Shown one piece after another: positions 43,385 to 53,131 of a stretch of 64,000 nucleotides of DNA; the stretch's first letter is position 1, and each line of letters begins with the position of its first letter. This DNA comes from Methylacidiphilales bacterium (GTDB lineage: Bacteria > Verrucomicrobiota > Verrucomicrobiia > Methylacidiphilales > UBA1321), in NCBI GenBank assembly GCA_026225555.1, contig JAMFSY010000007.1, forward strand, positions 1 to 64,000, read 5' to 3'. The position numbers were made by a program, and so were the translations under genes. Under the pieces are notes generated by a model. It saw nothing but the letters and a program-made list of their open reading frames with translations, was not told the origin of the DNA and did not search any database.

Positions 43385-44223
43385 GGTGGTGGAGGAGGCA
43401 GGGTTGGGTTTATTGGGTCTGGGGTTCAGTCCCGATCCGAAGTCTCTTTCTTGGTATCGGCCTTTTTTCGCCGACCTAGATGCATTAATCCGCCGGCCAG
43501 CAGGATCTGGCTGTCCAACGTGGTGGCCACATTCATCGTGCCGTTGCCGGTCAAGGTGCCTTTCGTTTGCTCATCTTGAGGACACGAGTTATGGCGAAAG
43601 GCATGCTGTGACATTCTTTGATGGGGTTATAGGATGCCTCTTGGGACAACCAAAAATGTTTAGAGTCTTGAGTAGATAATGGCAAAAAGTAGTCAATTCA
43701 AAAAGAGCATAATCTTCCTAGTGTCCCAAAATCGAAATTGATTACGGCATATTTGTCGTCTTAAAACGCATTTTTCCTAAGGCACGTTAGAATGCGGACA
43801 AATATGCCCAATGCTTCTCGATCTTTTGGAAAATAAAGGTAATAAATTCCTGTAGTCGTCAAAATTCTCTGTCTATCTAGGCAATTTCATCTTGTGCCGG
43901 TTGCGTCAAATGTGTTACAGACTCTTTTCATGCACTTTGCAATCTTATGTTGGTAGAAGAAAATATTTCCTGCGTAAACTAATTGGCGTTAATAATAAAA
44001 TGATGCGCCTTAGGGCAAGTCTTTCTCTCACCCGTTTTTTAATGAAATCCCGTCACCTCAGGGCCTTCCAAGAGTATGCTAATCGGTTGGCCGTTTTTCA
44101 GCCGAAGGCGGCCCGATGAGTCTTCGGGCGCGGCGGGGTTTATTTGGGAAAGCGAAAGTCTTAACGACGCTCTTTGATGGGTGTTTTTAAAGCCAGCTAC
44201 GACGGCCTCCGGCGGATAATTTC
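43385..44223. other. AT-rich intergenic region with no convincing gene
   Basis: This ~840-bp stretch is far richer in A and T than its surroundings, mainly 43.62-44.06 kb. ORFs 43426-43614 (minus) and 43892-44119 (plus) lack family features and a good ribosome binding site, so I do not call them. It contains the long hairpin at 43746-43808 and precedes a REC-kinase-REC gene. It may be a regulatory region or a scar of transferred DNA. Confidence 0.55.
43746..43808. repeat. Long two-part hairpin in AT-rich gap
   Basis: GGCATATTTGTC (43746-43757) pairs perfectly with GACAAATATGCC (43797-43808). Inside it, CGCATT (43767-43772) pairs with AATGCG (43791-43796), directly stacked on the right-hand arm with a 9-base bulge on the left. 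The 18-base loop is TTTCCTAAGGCACGTTAG. A 12-bp plus 6-bp stem in otherwise AT-rich DNA is unlikely by chance. It may be a structured RNA, a terminator-like element or a protein-binding site. Confidence 0.6.
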
Positions 44224-46287
44224 ATGACCACCTCGCTTTCCTCGACCGCGCCTTACGCCACCATGGTCCTGCTGGTTGATGACCAGGCGCTCGTGGCGGA
44301 GGCGGTGCGGCGTATGCTGGCCCATGAGGAAGACATCAATTTCCATTATTGCTCCAACAGCGAAAAGGCTCTCGCCCTGGTCAATGAACTCAAGCCGACC
44401 GTCATTCTCCAGGATCTGGTCTTGCCGGGGATCGATGGGTTGGACCTGCTTCGGCTTTACCGGGCAAATCCGGCGAGCGAAAATGTGCCGGTGATTGTTC
44501 TCTCCGTGAAGGAGGAGCCCAAGGTGAAGGCGAAGGCCTTTGAGCTGGGGGCCAATGATTATTTGGTGAAGCTGCCGGATCGCGTGGAATTCCTGGCCCG
44601 CATCCGGTATCACTCCCACGCCTACTTGAATCGGGTCCAGCGCGACGAGGCCTACCGGGCCCTGCGTCAAAGCCAAAGCCAGCTTCAGGACAACAATACA
44701 GCACTTATCTCCCTGAATCAGAAACTCGAAAAGGCGACCGAGGCCAAGTCGGAATTCCTCGCCAATATGAGCCATGAAATCCGGACGCCGATGAATGGCG
44801 TCATCGGCATGACTTCCCTGCTGCTCGATACTTCCCTGAACCCGGAGCAGCGCGAATTCGTGGAAACGATCCGGCTTTCCGGTGACAGCCTGCTGGGCAT
44901 CATCAACGACATTCTCGATTTTTCCAAGATCGAGTCGGGCAAGGTGGAACTGGAAGCTCACCCCTACGATTTACAGGATTGCGTTCATCAGGCGGTGAAG
45001 CTTCTGGCACCCAAAGCGGCGGAAAAAAAATTGGACCTCATCGTCCGGTTCAATCCGCAGGTGCCCCCGGTGGTGATCGGCGATGTAACGCGGCTGCGGC
45101 AAGTCCTGGTTAACCTCATCAGCAATGCGTTGAAGTTCACCCTCAAGGGGGAAGTGGTCGTAGCCGTTTCCCTGGATGGCCGCACGGAGAAGGGGGACCT
45201 CCGCCTTCGTTTCAGTGTCTCGGATACGGGGATTGGGATCTCGGCGGAGAAGCACAAGAAGCTGTTCCAATCGTTCAGCCAGGTCGATGCCTCGACCACC
45301 CGGCAGTTTGGCGGCACCGGGCTGGGGCTCGCGATCAGCAAGCGGCTCATCGAGCTGATGGGCGGCTCAATTGGCGTGGAGAGCGAGGAAGGGAAGGGCT
45401 CGCGCTTTCACTTCACGATTACGGTTCGGCCCGGAGCCGATGCAGCGGAACCAAGTCCGGCGCCTTACCTCCGGGGCAAGCGCGTGCTGCTGGTCGAAGA
45501 CAGCGCCGCGCAACGGCAAACTCTTGCGCAATGGGCCCATACCTGGGGAGTCGAATGGACGGAGGCAAAAGACCTGGCCGAAGCCGGGGAAACATTGAGC
45601 GCCGCCCCAGTTCCCTTTGATCTCTTGCTGCTGGATCAGGAATTGATGGATTCCGCCGTGGATTCCACCCAGCAGCTTGCCCTTTTGCGCGCCTTGCCCG
45701 GAGCCAGGGAGGCCAAGATCATCCTGCTTTCTTACGCGCGACTCCGTGCCCCGGAAGCGGCCGCGCTCGGTGTGGCCGGCTTGGTGAACAAACCGATTCG
45801 CTCCTCGGCACTTTTCGAGGCCATGGCACGGGCCGTGGGTGCGTATGAGGAGACGAAGCATCGCAAGGCCACGCCCCTTTTCGATCCTCTGATGGCGACA
45901 CGGTTTCCCCGCCGGATTTTGATCGCGGACGATAACCTCATCAACATCAAGGTTGCGGCCACGATGTTGAAGCGGCTTGGCTACACCGCGGACAGCGTGT
46001 TGAACGGATTGGAAGTCCTGGAGGCCCTGAAAACCAAGGTTTACGATCTCATCTTCCTCGATATGCAGATGCCGGAACTCGACGGTTTCGAAACGGCCCG
46101 GCGCATCCGCAAAACCTGGGCGGACCAGGAGACCGAGCGGCCGCGTCTGATCGCCCTGACAGGAACCGCGATGCGGGGCGATCGCGAGCGATGCTTCGAA
46201 GCGGGGATGGATGATTACATGACCAAGCCCATTCGCGTGGAGGATATCGTCGCGGTTTTGGAGTTTTGCGGAGCGAGAAATATTTGA
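44224..46287 (+). CDS. REC-HisKA-HATPase-REC-REC hybrid histidine kinase
   Basis: 687 residues, no membrane segment. N-terminal receiver ([14 protein letters not shown]; phospho-acceptor D64 in ILQDLVLPG), a coiled-coil linker, HisKA with [16 protein letters not shown], HATPase with [16 protein letters not shown] and [13 protein letters not shown], a second receiver-like domain ([22 protein letters not shown]) and a third ([30 protein letters not shown]). A kinase with an N-terminal receiver is usually controlled by another kinase, forming a phosphorelay. The middle receiver departs most from consensus. Confidence 0.92.
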   Translation: MTTSLSSTAPYATMVLLVDDQALVAEAVRRMLAHEEDINFHYCSNSEKALALVNELKPTVILQDLVLPGIDGLDLLRLYRANPASENVPVIVLSVKEEPKVKAKAFELGANDYLVKLPDRVEFLARIRYHSHAYLNRVQRDEAYRALRQSQSQLQDNNTALISLNQKLEKATEAKSEFLANMSHEIRTPMNGVIGMTSLLLDTSLNPEQREFVETIRLSGDSLLGIINDILDFSKIESGKVELEAHPYDLQDCVHQAVKLLAPKAAEKKLDLIVRFNPQVPPVVIGDVTRLRQVLVNLISNALKFTLKGEVVVAVSLDGRTEKGDLRLRFSVSDTGIGISAEKHKKLFQSFSQVDASTTRQFGGTGLGLAISKRLIELMGGSIGVESEEGKGSRFHFTITVRPGADAAEPSPAPYLRGKRVLLVEDSAAQRQTLAQWAHTWGVEWTEAKDLAEAGETLSAAPVPFDLLLLDQELMDSAVDSTQQLALLRALPGAREAKIILLSYARLRAPEAAALGVAGLVNKPIRSSALFEAMARAVGAYEETKHRKATPLFDPLMATRFPRRILIADDNLINIKVAATMLKRLGYTADSVLNGLEVLEALKTKVYDLIFLDMQMPELDGFETARRIRKTWADQETERPRLIALTGTAMRGDRERCFEAGMDDYMTKPIRVEDIVAVLEFCGARNI

Positions 46288-46434
46288 CCTTGTTCGCGGG
46301 CGCCGAAGCGTCTTTCCACGTTGTCTCGAACCAAAGACCCCCGACCCGCGTGAATGCAAGTTGTCACTGGGAAGGCTAGAGGCTAGACCGGGACGTGCAA
46401 TTCGAACGCCACAAATGAAGGAAACCGGCCTCTT

Positions 46435-49062
46435 TTGAAAAGGCGTCTTGATTTTCAACCGCGACCGTTCGTCGCGGCGGGGTTTGTCGTGGTCGTCACC
46501 GTGCTGTTGGCTTTTATCGCCCAGAAACTTCTTTGGAAGTATGCCCTCAAGGAATCGGAGCGCGATCACTTTGCGGAAATGGATCGCGATTCCTTCCTGC
46601 TGGGCGCGCGCATTCGCGGGCGGGCCAACGACATGTTCTTTCTCAAACGGGTGGCTGAGCAGGACCTTGCCCACAATCCGAATGCGCCGCTGGCCAGCGA
46701 TAATCTGCGTAGCGCCGTCACGACGATGATGCTGGCTCGCAGCCAGTATGATCCCGTGCGTCTCCTCGATCTCTCCGGTCACGAAATCTTTCGCTACAAC
46801 TGGACCGGCGGCGATCATCCGCTGGAGGAAGTGCCCAAGGAGAAATTGCAGGACAAGTCGAAGCGGCCCTTTTTCAAGGCAACCCTGGAAGCGCCGACCG
46901 ACGCGGCCGTGTTTTCCCCGTTGAATCTCGACGTGGAGAACGAACAAATCATCCAGCCGCCCAAACCGGTCGTGCGAGTCAGCGGGCAGGTCCTCGGCCC
47001 GGATGGAAAACCGAGGGCCCTGCTTGTCCTGAATTATCTCGGCGATCAGCTCCTGCGCGAGCTCAAGCTGGACGCTTCCCGCCAAACGATGTTGCTGAAT
47101 AGCGATGGCTATTGGCTGGTCGGACCTGACGCCCGTTCGGAATGGGCCTTCGAGTTCCCAGAGAGAAGGGCCGAGTCGATGCCCCAACGTGATCCAGCCT
47201 TGTGGCAAAGGATTAGCTCCAGGAGGTCGGGCAGCTTTGACCTCGGGGATAGCCAATATTGCTTTCTGAAGATAGATCCGGTTGGGACGGTTTCCGATTA
47301 TCCGCCCTTGCGCATGCCGATTCGGGGCGCGGAAAAGCTCAAATGGATCCTGTTGGTCAAGGTGCCGAACGCGCTCATCTGGCATAAGGTCCACCTCCTT
47401 TGGGTCGCTCTTTGGGCGACTTGCACGGGCATTATTTTCACCCTCGCGCCCATGACTTGGTTCGGGCTCTCATCACTCCGACGGCGGCAAATGGCCATGG
47501 TCGAGATGCAGGAGCTGACTCGCAAGGCCCAGGCCGCCGAGCGCGCCAAGGGCGAATTCATGGCGGTGATGAGCCACGAGATTCGCACGCCGATGAATGG
47601 CGTCATCGGCATGACGAGCATTCTGGCCGATACCGAACTGAGCGAAACCCAGAGAGACTGCGTCAATACCATCCATACCAGCGGCGAGGTGCTTCTCACG
47701 GTCATCAACGACATCCTCGATTTCTCCAAGATTGAATCGGGCAAGATGACCCTGGAACGGCGGCCCTTTCATTTGCGGCAATGCCTGGAGGAATCCATCG
47801 ATCTTTTCGTCGCCAGGGTCCGCGAAAAGAAACTTGAGCTGGCCTATCTCATCGCGCCGGACGTTCCCGCCAACCTGGTCGGGGATTCCAATCATCTGCG
47901 CCAAATTTTTACCAACCTGATTGGGAACGCCATCAAGTTCACCGAGAAGGGCGACATCGTCGTCAACGTCCAATGCCAAAGCCGAGACGAGCGGGGCTAC
48001 CATCTTCTCTTCTCCGTCACCGACACCGGGATCGGTATTCCCAAGGAGGGCATTGCCCGTCTCTTCCAATCCTTCCATCAGGTCGATAGCTCCACCACGC
48101 GCCGGTATGGCGGCACGGGTCTGGGTCTGGTCATCAGCAAGCGGCTGGCCGAGCTCATGGGCGGTTCGATGTGGGTCGAAAGTGAGCCAGGAATTGGCTC
48201 GACCTTTTTCTTCACCGCGATTCTCGAGGCAACTCCGGTCACGGGTGGGATTGAGTCGCAACACGAGCCGGCTTCGCTCAAGCCCAGCCACGTTCTGATT
48301 GTCGATGACAACGCCGCCAACCGGAATGTGCTCGAGATGCAATTGAAGGCCTGGGGCATGTTCTCGGCCTCCGCCTCCTCAGGACCGGAGGCGCTCGAGA
48401 AAATGGGGGGAAACGTCTTTGACGTCGTCCTGCTCGATCTGCAAATGCCGGACATGGATGGAATCACCCTCGCGCGGGAAATCCGGAAGAGCTCCGACGT
48501 CCCGCTCATTCTTCTCTCTTCCACCGGCGACCGGGAGATCGGTGAGACGGGCGATCTTTTCGCGTTTCAAATCCTCAAGCCGATCAAGCAATCCCTGCTC
48601 TTCGATGCCTTGAGCGAGATCAGCGGAATCAAAAGGAAAAGTACCCGCAAAACAGTCGCAAAGCGTTTCGATTCCGGCATGGCGGCCCGTCATCCCTTGC
48701 GCATTCTGCTGGCTGAGGATAACGCCATCAATCAGAAGGTGGGCCTCATCATGCTGGCGAAACTTGGCTACAAACCCGACTTGGTGGTGAATGGCCGCGA
48801 GGCCGTCGCCGCCGCGGACAAAACCCGTTACGACCTCATCCTCATGGACGTGCAAATGCCGGAAATGGGCGGGGTCGAGGCCACTCGATTGCTGCGGGAA
48901 AAGTTTGACGAAAACTGCCCCTTCATCGTGGCTCTTACCGCGGAGGCCCTCGAGGGTGACCGTGAAAGATTTCTCGCTCTGGGATTCGCCGGCTACCTCA
49001 GCAAGCCGCTTCGGCCCCAGGATCTTCAGGAAATGCTCCGGATGGTCATCGACGAGCAATAG
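46435..49062 (+). CDS. Membrane-bound hybrid histidine kinase with dCache-like sensor and two receivers
   Basis: 875 residues, starting on a TTG at 46435. A first helix (about 12-31) and a second (about 311-333) bracket a periplasmic sensor that resembles a double-Cache domain ([34 protein letters not shown]). His[18 protein letters not shown], HATPase [29 protein letters not shown], then receivers with [24 protein letters not shown] and [24 protein letters not shown] follow. It lies 147 bp after the previous hybrid kinase gene, so they may work together in one phosphorelay. No HPt domain is visible. Confidence 0.9.
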   Translation: MKRRLDFQPRPFVAAGFVVVVTVLLAFIAQKLLWKYALKESERDHFAEMDRDSFLLGARIRGRANDMFFLKRVAEQDLAHNPNAPLASDNLRSAVTTMMLARSQYDPVRLLDLSGHEIFRYNWTGGDHPLEEVPKEKLQDKSKRPFFKATLEAPTDAAVFSPLNLDVENEQIIQPPKPVVRVSGQVLGPDGKPRALLVLNYLGDQLLRELKLDASRQTMLLNSDGYWLVGPDARSEWAFEFPERRAESMPQRDPALWQRISSRRSGSFDLGDSQYCFLKIDPVGTVSDYPPLRMPIRGAEKLKWILLVKVPNALIWHKVHLLWVALWATCTGIIFTLAPMTWFGLSSLRRRQMAMVEMQELTRKAQAAERAKGEFMAVMSHEIRTPMNGVIGMTSILADTELSETQRDCVNTIHTSGEVLLTVINDILDFSKIESGKMTLERRPFHLRQCLEESIDLFVARVREKKLELAYLIAPDVPANLVGDSNHLRQIFTNLIGNAIKFTEKGDIVVNVQCQSRDERGYHLLFSVTDTGIGIPKEGIARLFQSFHQVDSSTTRRYGGTGLGLVISKRLAELMGGSMWVESEPGIGSTFFFTAILEATPVTGGIESQHEPASLKPSHVLIVDDNAANRNVLEMQLKAWGMFSASASSGPEALEKMGGNVFDVVLLDLQMPDMDGITLAREIRKSSDVPLILLSSTGDREIGETGDLFAFQILKPIKQSLLFDALSEISGIKRKSTRKTVAKRFDSGMAARHPLRILLAEDNAINQKVGLIMLAKLGYKPDLVVNGREAVAAADKTRYDLILMDVQMPEMGGVEATRLLREKFDENCPFIVALTAEALEGDRERFLALGFAGYLSKPLRPQDLQEMLRMVIDEQ

Positions 49063-49465
49063 CGGTCCTTCACCGCCGAAGCTGCGTCAGGGGAATTTCA
49101 TTCTCGCTGAGGCAGTTCCACGCAATCGGATTCCCGGCTCATTGCTTTCCCGGCCACGAGGCGGATGCTTCAATCATGTAAAACAGCAGCCGATCAGTCG
49201 CCGAAGTTCCGGTCCCTTCCTGGACTGGGACACGGGGGAACCGAACTCCCCTCGCACGGGCGGGGGGACGGGGCTCACCGGGGCGGGTAACCGTTCCTGG
49301 GGATCACTTCCAAGATCCAGCCCGACAGCTAACTCCGCAGGCATTTGGGAGGGCGATTTCCTGGGGCATTGCGAGTGCATGTTTCCATGGTCGCTCCGAA
49401 AAAAACGCGTCCGGTTCGCCGTCGGGAAAACCGCCGGGCGGACCGGGCTCACATCGGAGTCAGTT
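49063..49465. other. 403-bp intergenic region upstream of the SPFH gene
   Basis: No gene is supported here; the long reading frame that crosses it is an accidental extension of the SPFH frame into the hybrid kinase gene. The middle is a run of G- and C-rich segments (GGGCGGGGGGACGGGGCTCA around 49260) that could slow polymerase or fold. A good Shine-Dalgarno, GGAG, ends 6 bp before the SPFH ATG. A promoter is likely but none stands out. Confidence 0.5.
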
Positions 49466-51334
49466 ATGTTTGCTCAAGTCATCAGTAATCAAGCCATCAC
49501 GACCTGGTGGCCGGTATGGCCGTTCGAGGATTCCCATTTTTCATGGTGGGTCTTGGGCGGGTACGTTTTCATTGCCGGGGTAGTGCTGACTTTGCTTAGC
49601 CCCGTTCTGCTCGGCCTGGTCCTGATCGATGAGAAGGAGGTCGGCGTGGTGATCAAGAAATTCGGGCGCAGCCAGCTTCCCCCGGGACAGCTGATTGCGT
49701 TGCAGGGGGAGGCTGGTTTCCAGGCGGACACTCTCGCGCCCGGACTGCATTTCGGTTACTGGTTTTTCCAGTATCGCGTGATGAAGGTGGCCATGATCCG
49801 CATCCCCGCCGGTGAAATCGGGCTGGTGCTTTCCCATGCGGGCGCGCCGATTTTATCCGAGCGCATTCTCGCGAAGGCGGTGCCTTGCGATAATTTCCAG
49901 GATGCGCGCGCCTTCCTGCTCAACGGCGGTGAGAAGGGCCGGCAAGTGGCCGTCCTTACGGCGGGCACCTATCGGATCAACACGGCGATCTTTAATGTGA
50001 TCACGTCATCGTGCGCGCTTAATTACGACCTGGTTCCCGGTCAGCTTCATGTCTATTCCGTCCAGCCCGATGCGGTGGGAATCGTGACCACGCTGGATGG
50101 CCGTCCCATCGATCCCGGTGAGATCGCCGGCGAACTGGTCCCCGCGCATGATAACTTCCAGAACGCGCAGGCGTTCCTGGAGAACGGCGGCGGCCGCGGC
50201 TTGCAGGAGCAGATTCTGCTCTCGGGTACGTGGAACCTGAATCCCTGGTTCGTCGCGGTCGAGCAGGTTTGCATGCTGGAAATCCCCATCGGCCACGTGG
50301 GCGTGGTCATCTCTTACGTGGGCCAGGCGCATGTGGATGTCAGTGGCGCCGAGTTTCGTCATGGTGACCTGGTGAACCCGGGCCACAAGGGCGTGTGGGT
50401 CGCGCCGCTTTATCCGGGCAAGCACCCGGTCAATCCGCGCGTGATGAAGGTGGAACTCGTGCCCACGACAAACATCGTGCTCAACTGGGCGAACCGGACT
50501 GAGTCGCACAAGTTCGACCAGAAGCTCTCCAGCATCACGGTGCGCTCGCACGATGGCTTCGCCTTCAACCTGGATGTCGCGCAGATCATCCACGTGGGCG
50601 CGCTCGACGCGCCGAAGGTCATCTCCCGCGTCGGCTCGATGCAAAACCTGGTCGATCACGTGCTCCAGCCCATCGTGGGGAATTATTTCCGCAACTCCGC
50701 GCAGAATTACACCGTGCTCGATTTTCTCGGCGGACGCACCGCCCGTCAAACCGAGGCGGCGGAATTCATTCGCGAAGCGCTCTCCGCCTACGATGTGCAG
50801 GCGGTCGATACGCTGATTGGCGATATCACCCCGCCGGCGGAATTGATGAAGACGCAGACCGACCGCAAGATCGCGGAGGAGGAACGCAAGACCTACGAAA
50901 TTCAGGAGGCCGCGCAGAAGCAACGCCAACTTCTCGTGCGCGAAACAGCCGTGGCCGATATCCAACAGCAGGTCGTCGCCAGCGAGCAGGGCGTTCGCAT
51001 CGCCGAGCTCGACGCGAATGCCTCGGTCAAGGCGGCCACGGGTGAGGCGGAATCGATTCGCCTGCGCGCCCTGGGTCAGGCCGAAGCGATTCGTGCGACC
51101 GGTTTCGCTCAGGCGGAAGCCTATCGCGCCGGTGTCGAAGCGCTGGGCGCTCCGAGTTTCGCGGCCCTGCAACTGATGCAAGTCGTCGGGGAACGCGGTG
51201 TGCGTATCGTGCCCGATGTCTCGGTCACCGGAGGCGCCACCGGCAGCGGTCTGATTGATGCGCTGCTTGGTGTCACGTTGAAGGACCGTCTGGTCGCGGA
51301 GCCTGCCATCGCCCACGACCCGGCTCAATCTTAA
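49466..51334 (+). CDS. SPFH/band 7 membrane protein with tandem N-terminal repeats
   Basis: 622 residues from the ATG at 49466, which has a Shine-Dalgarno; the track ORF is longer only through shadow sequence. One membrane helix (about 28-53) is followed by four related units around EVGVVIKKFG (56), EIGLVLSHAGAPI (115), AVGIVTTLDGRPI (184) and HVGVVISYVGQ (255). Two are extended by the shared CDNFQDARAFLLNGG / HDNFQNAQAFLENGG block. A band 7-type domain (FNLDVAQIIHV region, about 345-470) and an Ala/Glu/Gln-rich coiled coil (about 465-565) follow. SPFH proteins form membrane-bound oligomeric scaffolds; partners here are unknown. Confidence 0.8.
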   Translation: MFAQVISNQAITTWWPVWPFEDSHFSWWVLGGYVFIAGVVLTLLSPVLLGLVLIDEKEVGVVIKKFGRSQLPPGQLIALQGEAGFQADTLAPGLHFGYWFFQYRVMKVAMIRIPAGEIGLVLSHAGAPILSERILAKAVPCDNFQDARAFLLNGGEKGRQVAVLTAGTYRINTAIFNVITSSCALNYDLVPGQLHVYSVQPDAVGIVTTLDGRPIDPGEIAGELVPAHDNFQNAQAFLENGGGRGLQEQILLSGTWNLNPWFVAVEQVCMLEIPIGHVGVVISYVGQAHVDVSGAEFRHGDLVNPGHKGVWVAPLYPGKHPVNPRVMKVELVPTTNIVLNWANRTESHKFDQKLSSITVRSHDGFAFNLDVAQIIHVGALDAPKVISRVGSMQNLVDHVLQPIVGNYFRNSAQNYTVLDFLGGRTARQTEAAEFIREALSAYDVQAVDTLIGDITPPAELMKTQTDRKIAEEERKTYEIQEAAQKQRQLLVRETAVADIQQQVVASEQGVRIAELDANASVKAATGEAESIRLRALGQAEAIRATGFAQAEAYRAGVEALGAPSFAALQLMQVVGERGVRIVPDVSVTGGATGSGLIDALLGVTLKDRLVAEPAIAHDPAQS

Positions 51335-51355
51335 GTTGTCGAATAGTATCGCCGG

Positions 51356-51380
51356 GCACCCGCGTTCAATCCGCGGGTGC
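51356..51380 (+). terminator. Probable intrinsic terminator after the SPFH gene
   Basis: GCACCCGCG-TTCAATC-CGCGGGTGC is a perfect 9-bp GC-rich stem with a 7-base loop, 22 bp past the SPFH stop. It is followed by ATTATTCTGTTTC, a modest T-rich tail. It fits an intrinsic terminator of the SPFH transcript. Confidence 0.7.
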
Positions 51381-51472
51381 ATTATTCTGTTTCAGCCGGA
51401 GCAATTTTATCTCGGATGCGGGGGATTTTTCCTATCGGCAACTCCACCCGGCGCTGCTACTCCTCTGACTCG

Positions 51473-53131
51473 ATGCATCCACAGCGTTCTCTGGCCTCGT
51501 TGATGAAGAGGCATCTGATTCTTTGTCTGGCGATTCTATCTTTGCTGGAGATTTGGCGGCCGCACTACTTTTTAACCGATGATAATCTCTCGGCGGGATT
51601 TCCCATTTTGGTGGAGATCGGGCGGCATCTCAAAGAGGCGAAATCTCCTTTCATCTCCGACCATATCTTTGGAGGTCATTATGACTTGTTGAGGGATATC
51701 GGATTTCTTTGCTGGCATCCCTTCTGTATCCTTCCGAGCTTGTTGGCCGACACGAGAGCCGAGTTTTGGATGATGGATATCACGGCTTTTCTTTTCATCC
51801 TGCTCGCGACGGTGGGATTCACCCTTTTGGCCTGCGAGTTGCGCCGCGAATTTAATCCGACTCTTCCGGATCTCTATCTTACGTTCTATACGTTTAGTTT
51901 CCTTTTCAGTACCTATATTCTGACGGTAGGGCCCAGTTGGGGTAATTTTTTGGGAAATCAAAGCGCCCTGCCCTGGCTTGTCCTCGGCATTTTAGATAGA
52001 AAAATGATGCGTGGCACCGGCTTGGTCATTCTCTTCACCATTCATTCGATTTTCGGTGGCTACCAAGCGCTTAGTCTTTCCAGTGGCATTTGCCTGACCC
52101 TTTTTGCCCTCGGCATCTCTATTTATCGGCTTTCTCCCGCGCCCCTGTTCGCCTGGTGTGCGGGCAATATCCTTGCCTTGCTTCTTTCCACCCCTTTTCT
52201 TTTTCCCGCCATTTGGGGATTTATCCATTCATCCCGGGCGGGAGGGTTTTCCCAGGATGACTGTTCCCTCTTTTCCATTCCTATTTCAATTTTCCCCCTT
52301 TCGCTTTTTCTCGGAAATTGGACGGCGATTTTGGCGAATTTGACCGGGAGCTTAAAGGAGGCTCTCTCCTTCCCTTACCTGCCGACGCTTCTGGCCTGTG
52401 GGGCGGCTTGGTGTGTCCTGCCCGCTCTCGTCGGTTCCCGTCGCTGGCGTTTTCCGGAAGCGCTGTGTCTGGCAATAGCGCTTCTTCTGATGGTGCTCAT
52501 TATTCGCCCCAATGCGATCGCGCTAGCCATGCATCACACGCCGTTCCTGAGATCCTTGCGTTGGCCGTTTCGTGAATCGTTGCAGTTTCTATTCTTTATT
52601 CACTTGTTTCTTCTGATTCGAGTACAGGAACAATTCATCCGTCTGCGGTCGGTTATATCCCTATTAAGTCTGGCCGCATTTATCTTGCCGCTTCCGTTAG
52701 GCAGGGCTCCCAGCTTCAACGCCCTCTCCATGGATCGACAGGAAGTTTTATCGGGAAAGGCTGAAATTTTTTGGAATCAAGTAAAGTTGCGACTTAATCC
52801 ACATGATCAGATTGCCACCGTTATCGACTCCGATCCATGGGCGAAAAATATTGAGAAAATTCCATATAGCCTTTTAGGCACGGCCAATTTCCCCGCCCTT
52901 TATCAGGTCACCTCTGTTTCCGGGTATTCGATGACGTCTCCAGCTGATCAGATGCCAATCAAGACGATTCCCTTCTTTTGGTTTGGCGCTTATAGCGAAA
53001 AACAGGTTGCGGCTATTTTGCAGGAGAAGCCGGAATTAAAAATAATCGAGCTCGTCAGTGCGACGCCCTTGAAAATCATGCTTATCGCTGGGGGAAAAAA
53101 AACCGATCTTACACCTTACCTGACTCCATAA
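51473..53131 (+). CDS. YfhO/GT-C-like multi-pass membrane protein (paralogue 2)
   Basis: About 552 residues from the ATG at 51473 (ATG 51503 is also possible). It aligns along its whole length with the protein at 14079-15770: LEIWRPHYFLTDDNL, IFGGHYDLLRD, NQSALPWLVLGIL, RSLRWPFRESLQF and DLTPYLTP all have counterparts there. About 11 hydrophobic helices and a soluble C-terminal part are seen. GC content is visibly lower than in paralogue 1. The TDDN loop is kept, so the proposed transferase site is intact. Unlike paralogue 1 it has no GT2 neighbour. Substrate unknown. It overlaps the convergent gene by 16 bp. Confidence 0.74.
   Translation: MHPQRSLASLMKRHLILCLAILSLLEIWRPHYFLTDDNLSAGFPILVEIGRHLKEAKSPFISDHIFGGHYDLLRDIGFLCWHPFCILPSLLADTRAEFWMMDITAFLFILLATVGFTLLACELRREFNPTLPDLYLTFYTFSFLFSTYILTVGPSWGNFLGNQSALPWLVLGILDRKMMRGTGLVILFTIHSIFGGYQALSLSSGICLTLFALGISIYRLSPAPLFAWCAGNILALLLSTPFLFPAIWGFIHSSRAGGFSQDDCSLFSIPISIFPLSLFLGNWTAILANLTGSLKEALSFPYLPTLLACGAAWCVLPALVGSRRWRFPEALCLAIALLLMVLIIRPNAIALAMHHTPFLRSLRWPFRESLQFLFFIHLFLLIRVQEQFIRLRSVISLLSLAAFILPLPLGRAPSFNALSMDRQEVLSGKAEIFWNQVKLRLNPHDQIATVIDSDPWAKNIEKIPYSLLGTANFPALYQVTSVSGYSMTSPADQMPIKTIPFFWFGAYSEKQVAAILQEKPELKIIELVSATPLKIMLIAGGKKTDLTPYLTP

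Noticed and set aside
43426-43614. 62-aa minus-strand ORF upstream of the GYF_2-like gene
   Set aside because: Start placement is uncertain and there is no family signal; not enough to call a gene.
43892-44119. 75-aa ORF in the AT-rich gap
   Set aside because: It has no recognisable domain or ribosome binding site and is basic and cysteine-scattered; it is probably chance.
45367-47394. 675-aa minus-strand ORF
   Set aside because: It is antisense to two hybrid kinase genes with complete domain sets.
48791-49465. N-terminal 225 residues of the 847-aa SPFH track ORF
   Set aside because: This part overlaps the hybrid kinase gene out of frame and is low-complexity; the ATG at 49466 has a Shine-Dalgarno.
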